From assembly GCF_004310865.1 (NCBI RefSeq), contig NZ_SIXI01000004.1, positions 1-64,000 of the forward strand: DNA of 64,000 nt. Reading direction: 5' to 3'. Below the pieces are notes generated by a model. The model searched no databases, was not told the DNA's origin, and worked only from the letters and a program-made list of their open reading frames with translations. Positions 25,239 through 34,075 of the stretch are shown one piece after another (within the stretch, counting starts at the first letter, position 1; every line of letters starts with the position of its first letter). The DNA is from Aquabacterium lacunae (GTDB lineage Bacteria; Pseudomonadota; Gammaproteobacteria; Burkholderiales; Burkholderiaceae_C). The translations under genes were made by a program, and so were the position numbers.

Positions 25239-26290
25239 GCCTTGCCCTCCGGTGCGGGCCACAGGCCACGGGGCCGGGCCAGCATGATGCCGATCATGGC
25301 CAGCGCCACCAGCAGCTGCCGCAAGATGGCGGCATCCAGCCGCCCGCCCGTGGCCGCCTGCAAGGGCCCCGCCACATGGCGCAGCACCTCGGGCAGGGCC
25401 GCCAGCAGGAAGGCGCCCAGCACCACGCCGGGCACATGGCCCAGGCCGCCCAGCACCACCATGGCCACCACCATGATGCTTTCCTGCAGGCTGAACGATT
25501 CAGGCGATACGAAGCCCTGGAAGCTGGCAAACAGCACCCCGGCCACACCACCGAAGGTGGCGCCCAGCCCGAAGGCCAGCAGCTTGAGGTTGCGTGTGTT
25601 CAGGCCCATGGCCTTGGCCGCGATCTCGTCTTCGCGGATGGCGCGCCAGGCCCGGCCCAGGCGGGAGTCCTGCAGGCGCAGGCAGGCCACCACGGCCAGC
25701 ACGACCAGGCCCAGGAACAGGTAGTAGTGCAGCGTGACCGGTGGCAGCGTGAAGCCGCCCACGTGCCAGGGCTCACCGAGGCTGACCCCGAACACCGTGA
25801 GCGGGTCGATGCGGTCGATGCCCTTGGGGCCGTTGGTGATGTTGACCGGGTTGTCCAGGTTGTTCATGAACACCCGGATGATCTCGCCAAAGCCCAGCGT
25901 GACGATGGCCAGGTAGTCGCCCCGCAGCTTGAGTGTGGGCGCGCCCAGCAGCACACCCGCGATCGCGGCCAGGCCCGCGCCCAGCGGGATCACCAGCCAG
26001 ATGGGCGTGTGCAGGCCATCGGGGAACAGGGCCGCCAGGGCCGGGAAGTTCTCGGTCAGGTGGGGCGAGCCCAGCAGCGCGAACATGTAGGCGCCCACGG
26101 CATAAAAGGCCACATAGCCCAGGTCGAGCAGGCCGGCAAAGCCCACCACGATGTTCAGGCCCAGGGCCAGCAGGATGTACAGCAGCGCCGTGTCGAGGAT
26201 GCGCACCCAGGCCTGGCCCACGCCCTGCAGCAGCAGGGGCAGCACCATCAGGGCCACGGCGCACAGCGCGAAGGTGATCTTGCGGTTCAT
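25235..26290 (-). CDS. livM: Branched-chain amino acid ABC transporter permease LivM
   Basis: A 351-aa inner-membrane permease with many hydrophobic helices and the LivM signature regions AYMFALLGSPH, LRGDYLAIVTLGFGEIIR and GRAWRAIREDEIAAKAMGLN. The ATG at 26290 has GGAGG at an ideal distance; the ATG two codons earlier is too close to it. It pairs with LivH to form the pore and couples to LivG through an ATGA overlap. Confidence 0.93.
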   Translation of the reverse strand: MNRKITFALCAVALMVLPLLLQGVGQAWVRILDTALLYILLALGLNIVVGFAGLLDLGYVAFYAVGAYMFALLGSPHLTENFPALAALFPDGLHTPIWLVIPLGAGLAAIAGVLLGAPTLKLRGDYLAIVTLGFGEIIRVFMNNLDNPVNITNGPKGIDRIDPLTVFGVSLGEPWHVGGFTLPPVTLHYYLFLGLVVLAVVACLRLQDSRLGRAWRAIREDEIAAKAMGLNTRNLKLLAFGLGATFGGVAGVLFASFQGFVSPESFSLQESIMVVAMVVLGGLGHVPGVVLGAFLLAALPEVLRHVAGPLQAATGGRLDAAILRQLLVALAMIGIMLARPRGLWPAPEGKA

Positions 26291-26303
26291 GTGCATGCCC
26301 TCC

Positions 26304-27227
26304 TCACGCCCGGTCGGCGACGCGTTCGCCCAGCAGGCCCTGCGGGCGGAACACCAGCACCAGGATCAGCACTGAGAACGCGAAGATGTCCTGGTAGTTC
26401 GAGCCCAGCAAGCCACCGGTGAGGTCACCGATGTAGCCGGCACCCAGGGCTTCGATCAGGCCCAGCAGGATGCCGCCCACCATGGCGCCCGGCAGGTTGC
26501 CGATGCCGCCAAACACGGCCGCCGTGAAGGCCTTCAAGCCCGGCAGGAAGCCCATGGTGTGCTGCACCGAGCCGTAATTGGCCGCCCACATCACGCCGGC
26601 CAGGGCCGCCAGGGCCGCCCCGATGACGAAGGTGGCGGAAATGATGCGGTCAGGGCGCACGCCCATGAGCTGCGCCACCCGCGGGTTCTCGGCGGTGGCG
26701 CGCATGGCCCGGCCCAGCGGCGTGCCATGGATCAGGGCCATCAGGCCGGCCATGGTGGCAGCGGCCACGCCGATGATCAGGACCTGCACCACGTTGATGG
26801 TGGCGCCCATGACCTCGTAGGGCTCGTCGGGCAGCAGGATGGGGAACGGCTTGTAGTCAGGCTTCCAGATGATCATGGCCAGCGTCTGCAACAGCAGCGA
26901 CACGCCCATGGCCGTGATCAGCGGCGCCAGCCGGGGCGCATTGCGCAAGGGCCGGTAGGCCAGCTTCTCGATCACGAAGTTCAGCGCCATGCAGGCCACC
27001 ATGGCCACCGCCAGCGCGATCAGCAGCAGCAGCCAGCCCGGCAGGCCTGCACCTTCCAGCTGGGTGACCACCGTCCAGCTGACCAGCGCCCCCACCATCA
27101 GCACCTCGCCGTGCGCGAAGTTGATCAGGTTGATGATGCCGTAGACCATGGTGTAGCCCAGCGCCACCAGGGCGTACATGCTGCCCAGCACCAGGCCGTT
27201 GATGAGTTGTTGGATGAAGATGTCCAC
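26304..27227 (-). CDS. livH: Branched-chain amino acid ABC transporter permease LivH
   Basis: A 307-aa permease if it starts at the GTG at 27227, giving VDIFIQQLINGLVLGSMYAL, the usual LivH start. An upstream ATG at 27281 would place the leader inside the terminator of the preceding gene, so I rejected it. Signature regions are NFAHGEVLMVGA and RAMRATAENPRVAQLMGV. It is the first gene of the unit. No periplasmic binding protein gene (livJ/livK) is next to it. Confidence 0.92.
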   Translation of the reverse strand: MDIFIQQLINGLVLGSMYALVALGYTMVYGIINLINFAHGEVLMVGALVSWTVVTQLEGAGLPGWLLLLIALAVAMVACMALNFVIEKLAYRPLRNAPRLAPLITAMGVSLLLQTLAMIIWKPDYKPFPILLPDEPYEVMGATINVVQVLIIGVAAATMAGLMALIHGTPLGRAMRATAENPRVAQLMGVRPDRIISATFVIGAALAALAGVMWAANYGSVQHTMGFLPGLKAFTAAVFGGIGNLPGAMVGGILLGLIEALGAGYIGDLTGGLLGSNYQDIFAFSVLILVLVFRPQGLLGERVADRA

Positions 27228-27279
27228 CGGTGTCGACTTTCTGCGCACTGTGCGCGGGTCAGGCTGGGGCCACCCATGC

Positions 27280-27317
27280 AAAAAGCCCGCCAGTCGGCTT
27301 CAACCGTCAGGCGGGCT
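27280..27317 (-). terminator. Rho-independent terminator after the aldehyde dehydrogenase
   Basis: On the minus strand AGCCCGCC and GGCGGGCT (27310-27317 and 27284-27291) close a large loop and are followed by TTTTT. It separates the dehydrogenase from livH, so the transporter must have its own promoter in the 50 nt that follow. Confidence 0.75.
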
Positions 27318-27364
27318 GCTGGGCCACGCGGCCGGATTATCGGCCATGTGCAGCGTGGGCAGGC

Positions 27365-28837
27365 TCAGAACAGCTTGGGCAGCTTGAGCAGATCGACGAT
27401 GGTGCGGATCAGCTTGGGCTTGAAGCCGTCGTAGGGCGGGAAGAACAGCTTGGCCACCATGATCGGGCCCGACTTCAGCACGGCACGCTCGTGCGAGAAG
27501 GCCTTGAAGCCGAAGTAGCCGTGGGCATTGCCGATGCCCGAGTTGTTCACGCCGCCAAAGGGCAGGTTGCCGTGCGCATAGTGCAGCACGCAGTGGTTGA
27601 TGCCCACGCCACCCGAGCTGGTGTGCGCAATGATGCGCTTGGTGCGGGCGTCGTTGCGGGCGAAGATGTACAGCGCCAGCGGCTTGGGGTCGGCGTTGAT
27701 CCGGGCGATGACCTGGTCGATGTCGCGCCAGCCGATCACCGGCAGCACGGGCCCGAAGATCTCTTCGCTCATGATGGTGGCTTCGGCCGGGATGTTGTCC
27801 AGCAGCGTGGGCGCGATGAACGACGAGGCCACATCCACCTCACCGCCCAGCAGCACACGGGCGCCGCGCTTGCGGGCGTCGTCGATCAGGCCGGCAATGC
27901 GCTGGGTGTGGCGCTGGTTGATCACGCGGGTGAAGTGCGGCGAGGCCTTCTGGGCCTGGGCGTTGTCGCCGTAGCGCTCGGCGATCACGCGGCGGCATTC
28001 GGCCACGAACTTGTCCTTGACGGCTTCGTGCACGTACACGTGGTCGGGCGCCACGCAGATCTGGCCACAGTTGGTCAGCTTGCCCCACAGCAGGGTTTCG
28101 GCGGCCAGCTTGATGTCGGCCGATTCGTCCACGATCACGGGCGACTTGCCGCCCAGCTCCAGGGTGACGCTGGTCAGGTGCTTGGCGGCGGCGGTCATGA
28201 CGATCTTGCCCACGGCCGGCGAGCCGGTGAAGAAGATGTGGTCGAACGGCAGGGCCAGCAGGGCGGTCGAGGTGGGTGTGGAGCCCTCGAAGATGGCCAC
28301 CTGGTCGATGGGGAACAGCTCGCGCAGGATCTCGACCATCACGGCGCTGACATGCGGCGTCATTTCCGACGGCTTGACGATGGCCGTGTTGCCCGCAGCC
28401 AGGGCCGACACCAGCGGGCCGAAGCACAGGTTCAGCGGGAAGTTCCAGGGCGCGATGATCAGGCAGCGGCCACGGGGCTGCGCTTCGATCCAGGCCGAGG
28501 TGCCACCCGTGGTCATGGTGGGCCACACACGCTGCGGCTTCATCCACTTCTTGAGGTCACCGATGGCGTGGCGGATCTCGTCGAGCACCGGCATGAACTC
28601 GGTGGCTTCGACCTCCGAAGGCGGCTTGTGGTAATCCTTCTCGAAGGCGGCGTAGAAGGCCTCGCGGCGGGCCAGCATGGCATCGCGCAGCTTCTTGAGG
28701 CGGGCGATGCGCTCGGCCGCGGTGGAAGCGCGCCAGGCCAGGGCCGTGGGCAGCTGGGCATCGAAGGCGCGCTGGATGTCGGCCGGGTTGGCTTCACCGG
28801 GCTGGGTGCTGACCATGTGCATGAGGGGGGCGTTCAT
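27365..28837 (-). CDS. Aldehyde dehydrogenase (class 3-like, coniferyl aldehyde dehydrogenase type)
   Basis: A 490-aa NAD(P)-dependent dehydrogenase. It has the APWNFPLNL cofactor region, FFTGSPAVGK, the general base Glu in LELGGKSP and the catalytic Cys in NCGQICVAPD. The C-terminus (GNLPFGGVNNSGIGNAHG, FFPPYDGF) is typical of class 3/CALDH-type enzymes that oxidise medium- to long-chain or aromatic aldehydes. The ATG at 28837 has AAGGAG; the frame stays open upstream to 29038 without support. It is transcribed alone, ending at a terminator. Confidence 0.92.
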   Translation of the reverse strand: MNAPLMHMVSTQPGEANPADIQRAFDAQLPTALAWRASTAAERIARLKKLRDAMLARREAFYAAFEKDYHKPPSEVEATEFMPVLDEIRHAIGDLKKWMKPQRVWPTMTTGGTSAWIEAQPRGRCLIIAPWNFPLNLCFGPLVSALAAGNTAIVKPSEMTPHVSAVMVEILRELFPIDQVAIFEGSTPTSTALLALPFDHIFFTGSPAVGKIVMTAAAKHLTSVTLELGGKSPVIVDESADIKLAAETLLWGKLTNCGQICVAPDHVYVHEAVKDKFVAECRRVIAERYGDNAQAQKASPHFTRVINQRHTQRIAGLIDDARKRGARVLLGGEVDVASSFIAPTLLDNIPAEATIMSEEIFGPVLPVIGWRDIDQVIARINADPKPLALYIFARNDARTKRIIAHTSSGGVGINHCVLHYAHGNLPFGGVNNSGIGNAHGYFGFKAFSHERAVLKSGPIMVAKLFFPPYDGFKPKLIRTIVDLLKLPKLF

Positions 28838-29004
28838 CTTGGCGTCTCCTTCGGGTGGGGCCGGCGGCCTGACAATGTCGGGCCGCGCCATCGGCGTCAA
28901 TGTAGCGTGTTTGCCGGGATTGCACCTGCATTCGGCACGCGTTTGAAAACGCGCGTGCGCACATTCTGCGCGAAGACGGCATTGTGCCAGCACCGCGCCA
29001 TTTT

Positions 29005-29033
29005 TTGAAACTATCCCGTCATCCAAATACCCT
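29005..29033 (+). promoter_or_regulatory. Possible promoter giving a leaderless S4-protein transcript
   Basis: TTGAAA (29005-29010), a 17-bp spacer and TACCCT (29028-29033) end 3 nt before the ATG at 29037. Transcription would start at about the ATG itself, and there is no Shine-Dalgarno sequence. Confidence 0.35.
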
Positions 29034-29036
29034 GCC

Positions 29037-29309
29037 ATGCCCCCCCTTCAACAGATCACCTTCGACTTGCGTGGCGAATTCATCACCCTCGACAAATTGC
29101 TGAAAGCCTGCAGCCTGGCCAGCAGTGGCGGCGAGGCCAAATTCATGGTCTCTGAAGGCATGGTGCAGGTCGATGGCCAGGACGAATTGCGCAAGACCGC
29201 CAAGATCCGTGCGGGCCAGGTGGTCAGCGTGCGGGGTGCCCGCATCCGGGTGGAGGCCGACCCGAATGCACCCGAGGCCGCAAGCGGCGACCGCGAAATC
29301 AACGACTGA
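29037..29309 (+). CDS. S4-domain RNA-binding protein (YbcJ type)
   Basis: A 90-aa single-domain S4 protein. The fold is visible as FITLDKLLKACSLASSGGEAKFMVSEGMVQVDG followed by a beta hairpin (IRAGQVVSVRGARIRV). Homologues such as E. coli YbcJ bind RNA; their role is unclear. It is divergent from the aldehyde dehydrogenase. The lack of a ribosome site and the near-adjacent -10 suggest leaderless translation. Confidence 0.85.
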   Translation: MPPLQQITFDLRGEFITLDKLLKACSLASSGGEAKFMVSEGMVQVDGQDELRKTAKIRAGQVVSVRGARIRVEADPNAPEAASGDREIND

Positions 29310-29426
29310 CACGCTCTTTGATGCCGCGCAGGGCGACTGCGCACGAAAACCGCTGAAATCGGGGATTGACCCGAGTGCCGTCGCGTTTTCCCGCAGTATG
29401 GTGCCAGGGTGTTCCAGGAGTCTTCG

Positions 29427-31073
29427 ATGTCGAACATCTACACACAGGACCTGCCCCGCACCGAGGCGAACTTTGCCGCCTTCAGCCCCCTGAGTTTTCT
29501 GGAGCGCGCCGCCCAGGTCTACCCTGACCGCCTGGCCATCGTGCATGGCGAGATGGCCCAGACCTGGGGCGAGACCTACCGCCGCTGCCGCCAGCTGGCC
29601 AGCGCCCTGCGCCAGCGCGGCGTGGGCCACGGCGACACCGTGGCCGTGATGCTGCCCAACACGCCCCCCATGGTGGAAGCCCACTTCGGCATCCCGATGG
29701 CCGGTGCCGTGATCAACACGCTGAACACCCGGCTCGACGCCGAGGCGATTGCCTTCATGCTGGACCACGGCGAGGCCAAGGTGGTGATCGTGGACCGGGA
29801 GTTCGCGCCCACCATGGCCCGCGCCATCGAACTGCGCCAGAGCACAGGCAGGCTGCTGGTGATCGACGCCGACGACGCCCTGTACGCCGGCACGCACGAA
29901 CGCATCGGCCCGCTCACCTACGAAACCCTGCTGGCCAGCGGTGACGCCCAGTTCGAATGGCAACTGCCCGCCGACGAATGGGACGCCATCGCGCTGAACT
30001 ACACCTCGGGCACCACCGGCAACCCCAAGGGCGTGGTGTACCACCACCGAGGCGCGGCCATGAACGCGGTGTCAAACATCCTGGAATGGGACATGCCCAA
30101 GCATGCGGTGTACCTGTGGACGCTGCCCATGTTCCATTGCAATGGCTGGTGCTTCCCCTGGACGGTGGCCGCCCGAGCGGGCGTGAACGTGTGCCTGCGC
30201 AAGGTGGAACCCAAGGCCATTTTCGAGGCCATGCGCCAGCACGGCGTCACGCATTACTGCGCGGCGCCCATCGTGCACGCGGGGCTGGTCAACGCCCCTG
30301 ACGAACTGAAGGTGGGCCTGCCCGCCGGCATCCAGGCCATGGTGGCCGGCGCTGCACCGCCCGCGGCCATGATCGAAGGCATGGAAAAACTGGGCATTGG
30401 CCTGACCCATGTGTACGGCCTGACCGAGATCTACGGGCCCGCGGCCGTGTGCGTGAAGCACGAGGCCTGGGACGCCCTGGACATCGGTGAGCGCGCGCGC
30501 CTGAATGCACGGCAGGGCGTGAACTACCACCTGCAGCGTGGCATTGCCGTGAAAGACCCGACCACCCTGGCCGACGTGCCCGCCGACGGCGAGACCATGG
30601 GCGAGATCATGTTCCGCGGCAACATCACGATGAAGGGGTACCTGAAGAACCCCAAGGCCACGCAGGAAGCGTTTGCCGGCGGCTGGTTCCACACGGGCGA
30701 CCTGGCCGTGCGCTACCCCGATGGCTACGTCAAGATCAAGGACCGCAGCAAGGACATCATCATTTCGGGGGGCGAAAACATCTCGTCCATCGAAGTGGAA
30801 GACGTGCTCTACCGTCACCCGGCCGTGCTGGCCGCCGCCGTGGTGGCCAAGCCCGACGACAAATGGGGCGAAACACCGTGCGCCTTTGTCGAGCTGAAAG
30901 CGGGTGTGGACATCACACCGCAAGACATCGTCGCGCATTGCAAGCAGCACCTGGCGGGCTTCAAGGTGCCCCGTGCGGTGGTGTTCGGAGAGCTGCCCAA
31001 GACCTCCACCGGCAAGATCCAGAAGTTCGAATTGCGTAAAAAGGCCGGATCTGCCCGCGCGATCGACGTTTAA
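29427..31073 (+). CDS. Acyl-CoA synthetase (AMP-forming, medium-chain/DmdB-like)
   Basis: A 548-aa ANL-superfamily ligase that activates a carboxylic acid to its CoA thioester via an acyl-AMP. Motifs in order are YTSGTTGNPKGVVYHH (P-loop-like), WTLPMFHCNGWCFPW, HVYGLTEIYGPA, GWFHTGDLAV, the hinge region KDRSKDIIISGGENIS and the catalytic lysine in TSTGKIQKFELR. The HCNGWCFPW segment is typical of medium-chain and methylthiopropionate-CoA ligases. The ATG at 29427 follows CCAGGAG. The fatty acid specificity is not determinable. Confidence 0.9.
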   Translation: MSNIYTQDLPRTEANFAAFSPLSFLERAAQVYPDRLAIVHGEMAQTWGETYRRCRQLASALRQRGVGHGDTVAVMLPNTPPMVEAHFGIPMAGAVINTLNTRLDAEAIAFMLDHGEAKVVIVDREFAPTMARAIELRQSTGRLLVIDADDALYAGTHERIGPLTYETLLASGDAQFEWQLPADEWDAIALNYTSGTTGNPKGVVYHHRGAAMNAVSNILEWDMPKHAVYLWTLPMFHCNGWCFPWTVAARAGVNVCLRKVEPKAIFEAMRQHGVTHYCAAPIVHAGLVNAPDELKVGLPAGIQAMVAGAAPPAAMIEGMEKLGIGLTHVYGLTEIYGPAAVCVKHEAWDALDIGERARLNARQGVNYHLQRGIAVKDPTTLADVPADGETMGEIMFRGNITMKGYLKNPKATQEAFAGGWFHTGDLAVRYPDGYVKIKDRSKDIIISGGENISSIEVEDVLYRHPAVLAAAVVAKPDDKWGETPCAFVELKAGVDITPQDIVAHCKQHLAGFKVPRAVVFGELPKTSTGKIQKFELRKKAGSARAIDV

Positions 31074-31153
31074 GCGCACGCAGAGGTCCACAAGCCGGGC
31101 ATGCTGGTCAAGTGTGAACCCAACCTGACAGTTGTCGAGCTTCAGCCCTTCGG

Positions 31154-33196
31154 ATGCCCATCGCCACCGCCCACGTGTCCAGCGTCACACCCACCGCTCA
31201 GGAAGCTGCCCAAGAGGCGCAGCGACTGTCCGCCTTGCGCAGCCTGGAGGTGCTGGACACCCCGCCCGACCCCGATCTGGATCGCCTGACCCGCCTGGTG
31301 GCGCACGTGTTCAACGTGCCCACCTGCCTGGTGTCCATGGTCGACAGCGAACAGCTGTGGTTCAAGGCCCGCTGCGGCTTTGCCGACCCGCGTTTCCCGC
31401 GCGAAACCAGCATCTGCCACCACGTGGTGATGAAGCAGCAGACCCTGGTGATCAGCGACCTGAGCCGCGACCCGCTGTTCTCCAAGTACGCCTGGGTGCA
31501 GCAGCAGACCAATGGCTTTCGCTTCTATGCAGGCGCGCCGCTGCGCACCCGGGAAGGTCATGTGGTGGGCACCCTGTGCCTGCTCGACACCAGACCTCGC
31601 ACCGAATTCACCGAAGCCGACCGCACCCGCCTGAGCACCTTTGCCGACGTGGTGATGTCCATCCTGCAATCGCACCAGCAACGGCTGGAGATCCGCCGCG
31701 AGCGCGAACTGCTGTCGTCGGGCCCGGTGGCCGCCCTGATCTGGGACACCCACACCCCGGCGAGCCTGCTGTACCGTTCAGGCAACCTGCACGACATCCT
31801 GGGTGAAGCGGCCATGCGGCACCTGGATGACGGCCAGCCTTTCGAGCAGCTGTTGCCCGCCGATCGACAGGACGCCTTCCGGGCTGCGCTGCAGGCCCAC
31901 GCCCTGGGCCTGGACACCTGGCAGGAGATCACCTACCCGCTGGCCGACGGTGAACGCTGGGTGCAGCAGATCACCCGCGGCGACCTCGACAACCACGGCC
32001 AGCTGGTGCGTGTGCGCGGCTTCCTGCTGGACGTGACCGCCACCAAGCGCATGGAGGCGTCGCTTCGGCAGCAAGAGGCCGAGCGCCGACAGGTTCAGCG
32101 GCTTCAGGCCCTGATCAACGAGGCCCAGCAGAACTTCCTGCTCAGCAAGGACATCCAGGCCGCCTGCGAAGCGCTGTTCGAACCTTTGCTGCAGATCACC
32201 GGCAGCCGCTTTGGCTTCATCGGCATCACGCACATCGACGAAGTGGGACACAAAAGCCTCTTCGTGCCGACCATTTCGAACATTTCGTGGGACGAGGGCT
32301 CGCGCCACTGGTACGAGGAACATCAAAAGCGCCCCAACGCCATGCGCTTCAACAACCTCGACAACCTCTTTGGCCATGTGGTGACGCATGGCGAGGTGGT
32401 GTTGACCAACGCACCGGCCACCCACCCGGCCAGTCGCGGCACCCCCAAGGGACACCCCAACCTCGACTCTTTCCTGGGCATCCCGCTGAGCTTCAACGGC
32501 GAGGTGTTGGGCATGATCGGTCTGGGCAACCGCGAAGGGGGCTTCGATGAAGCGGTGCAGCAGCTGTTGCAACCCCTGGTGGTGACGCTGGGCACCCTGC
32601 TGCATGCGCGTGTGGTGGAAGACCAGCGCCAAGCCATGGAGGAGCAACTGCGGCACCTGGCCAGCGTCGATGCCCTGACCCAGTTGGCCAACCGGCGCGC
32701 CTTCATGGACGCGGCCGAACAACAATTCCGCCAGGCCCGGCGCTACCAGCAGCCCTGCACACTGGCCCTGCTGGACCTGGATCATTTCAAGCGCATCAAC
32801 GACGAACACGGGCATGCCGGCGGGGACGCTGCGCTCAAGGCCTTCAGCCAGGTGATGAAGCAGTCGACCCGCGAAACCGACCTCATCGGACGGGTGGGTG
32901 GCGAGGAGTTTGCCGTGCTGCTGACCCAGACCAGCGAGCAGGAGGCATGGGTGGCGCTGGAACGCATCCGCCAGCAACTGAGCCAGACGACCGTGGCCCA
33001 TGGAAACAGCACCATGCAGCTCACGGTGAGCATTGGCATGGCGCCCTGGCATTCGGCCCTGCATGGCCTGGAAGACTGGCTCACACAGGCGGATCACGCC
33101 CTGTACGGCGCCAAGTCGGGTGGCCGCAATTGCATGGTCTGCGCCACCACGCCTTCGATCGGCAGGACTGTCCAGCCAGCCGAACACCCAGATTGA
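31154..33196 (+). CDS. Diguanylate cyclase with two GAF domains and a PAS domain
   Basis: A 680-aa cytoplasmic signalling protein. An N-terminal GAF domain (about 30-175), a PAS-like domain (about 190-300), a second GAF domain of the GAF_2 type (about 330-490, with NNLFGHVVTHGEVVLTN) and a C-terminal GGDEF domain (about 515-660) are visible. The active site is GGEEF, and RETD five residues before it is an intact inhibitory I-site, so it should make c-di-GMP with feedback control. There is no transmembrane segment. A K+ channel gene starts 15 nt after its stop codon. Confidence 0.9.
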   Translation: MPIATAHVSSVTPTAQEAAQEAQRLSALRSLEVLDTPPDPDLDRLTRLVAHVFNVPTCLVSMVDSEQLWFKARCGFADPRFPRETSICHHVVMKQQTLVISDLSRDPLFSKYAWVQQQTNGFRFYAGAPLRTREGHVVGTLCLLDTRPRTEFTEADRTRLSTFADVVMSILQSHQQRLEIRRERELLSSGPVAALIWDTHTPASLLYRSGNLHDILGEAAMRHLDDGQPFEQLLPADRQDAFRAALQAHALGLDTWQEITYPLADGERWVQQITRGDLDNHGQLVRVRGFLLDVTATKRMEASLRQQEAERRQVQRLQALINEAQQNFLLSKDIQAACEALFEPLLQITGSRFGFIGITHIDEVGHKSLFVPTISNISWDEGSRHWYEEHQKRPNAMRFNNLDNLFGHVVTHGEVVLTNAPATHPASRGTPKGHPNLDSFLGIPLSFNGEVLGMIGLGNREGGFDEAVQQLLQPLVVTLGTLLHARVVEDQRQAMEEQLRHLASVDALTQLANRRAFMDAAEQQFRQARRYQQPCTLALLDLDHFKRINDEHGHAGGDAALKAFSQVMKQSTRETDLIGRVGGEEFAVLLTQTSEQEAWVALERIRQQLSQTTVAHGNSTMQLTVSIGMAPWHSALHGLEDWLTQADHALYGAKSGGRNCMVCATTPSIGRTVQPAEHPD

Positions 33197-33211
33197 TCTA
33201 TAAAGCAGGGC

Positions 33212-34069
33212 ATGAACGCCCTGCCCCCTTCCGACGACAAGCCCCTGGCGGGCTGGCGGCTGAACCTTTACACCATCATCTTCGAGGCCGACACCCGGGC
33301 GGGTCGGTTGTTCGACCAGTGCCTGATCGGCGCCATCTTGCTGAGCGTGCTGGTGGTCACACTCGACAGCGTGTCCAGCATCCAGGCACGTTTCGGTTTC
33401 TGGCTGTCGGTGCTGGAGTGGTGCTTCACCATCGGCTTCACGGCCGAATACATCCTGCGGCTGCTGTGCGTGCGGCACCCCTGGCGCTACGCCACCAGCT
33501 TTTTCGGCATCATCGACCTGGTCTCGGTGGTGCCCACCTACCTGGCCCTGGTGGTGCCCGAGGCCCACTTCTTCATCGACGTGCGGATCTTGCGGCTGCT
33601 GCGCATGTTCCGGGTGTTCAAGCTCACCAGCTATGTCACCGAATACACCGCACTGGGCCGGGCCCTGATGGCCAGCCGGCGCAAGATCGCGGTGTTCCTG
33701 TCCTTCGTGCTGATGGTGGTGCTGATCATGGGCACCCTGATGTACGTGGTGGAAGGGCCCGAACACGGCTTCACCAGCATCCCCACGGCCATGTACTGGG
33801 CCGTGACCACCATGACCACCGTGGGCTTTGGTGACATCACCCCCAAGACCGACCTGGGGCGGTTCATTGCCTCGCTCATGATGCTGCTGGGCTGGGGCGT
33901 GCTGGCCGTGCCCACCGGCATCGTGACCTCCGAGATGACCGCACAGCGTCTGCCCCGGGTCACCACCACCCGCAGCTGCCACGAATGCCTGACCGAAGGT
34001 CACCTGCCAGAAGCGAACTTCTGCCGCCATTGCGGCGCACGATTGCCTGAGTACCAGCGCGAAGGTTGA
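33212..34069 (+). CDS. Voltage-gated potassium channel with C-terminal zinc ribbon
   Basis: A 285-aa six-helix channel. S4 carries a regular voltage-sensor array R125, R128, R131, R134, K137 in DVRILRLLRMFRVFKL. The pore filter TTVGFGD lies near residues 202-208, between helices at about 157-180 and 219-240. After S6 comes a short cytoplasmic tail with C256, C259, C271 and C274 (CX2C-X11-CX2C), a zinc-ribbon pattern unusual for such channels. It starts 15 nt after the diguanylate cyclase, and fghA follows 6 nt after its stop, so the three may be one operon. Confidence 0.9.
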   Translation: MNALPPSDDKPLAGWRLNLYTIIFEADTRAGRLFDQCLIGAILLSVLVVTLDSVSSIQARFGFWLSVLEWCFTIGFTAEYILRLLCVRHPWRYATSFFGIIDLVSVVPTYLALVVPEAHFFIDVRILRLLRMFRVFKLTSYVTEYTALGRALMASRRKIAVFLSFVLMVVLIMGTLMYVVEGPEHGFTSIPTAMYWAVTTMTTVGFGDITPKTDLGRFIASLMMLLGWGVLAVPTGIVTSEMTAQRLPRVTTTRSCHECLTEGHLPEANFCRHCGARLPEYQREG

Positions 34070-34075
34070 CACACC

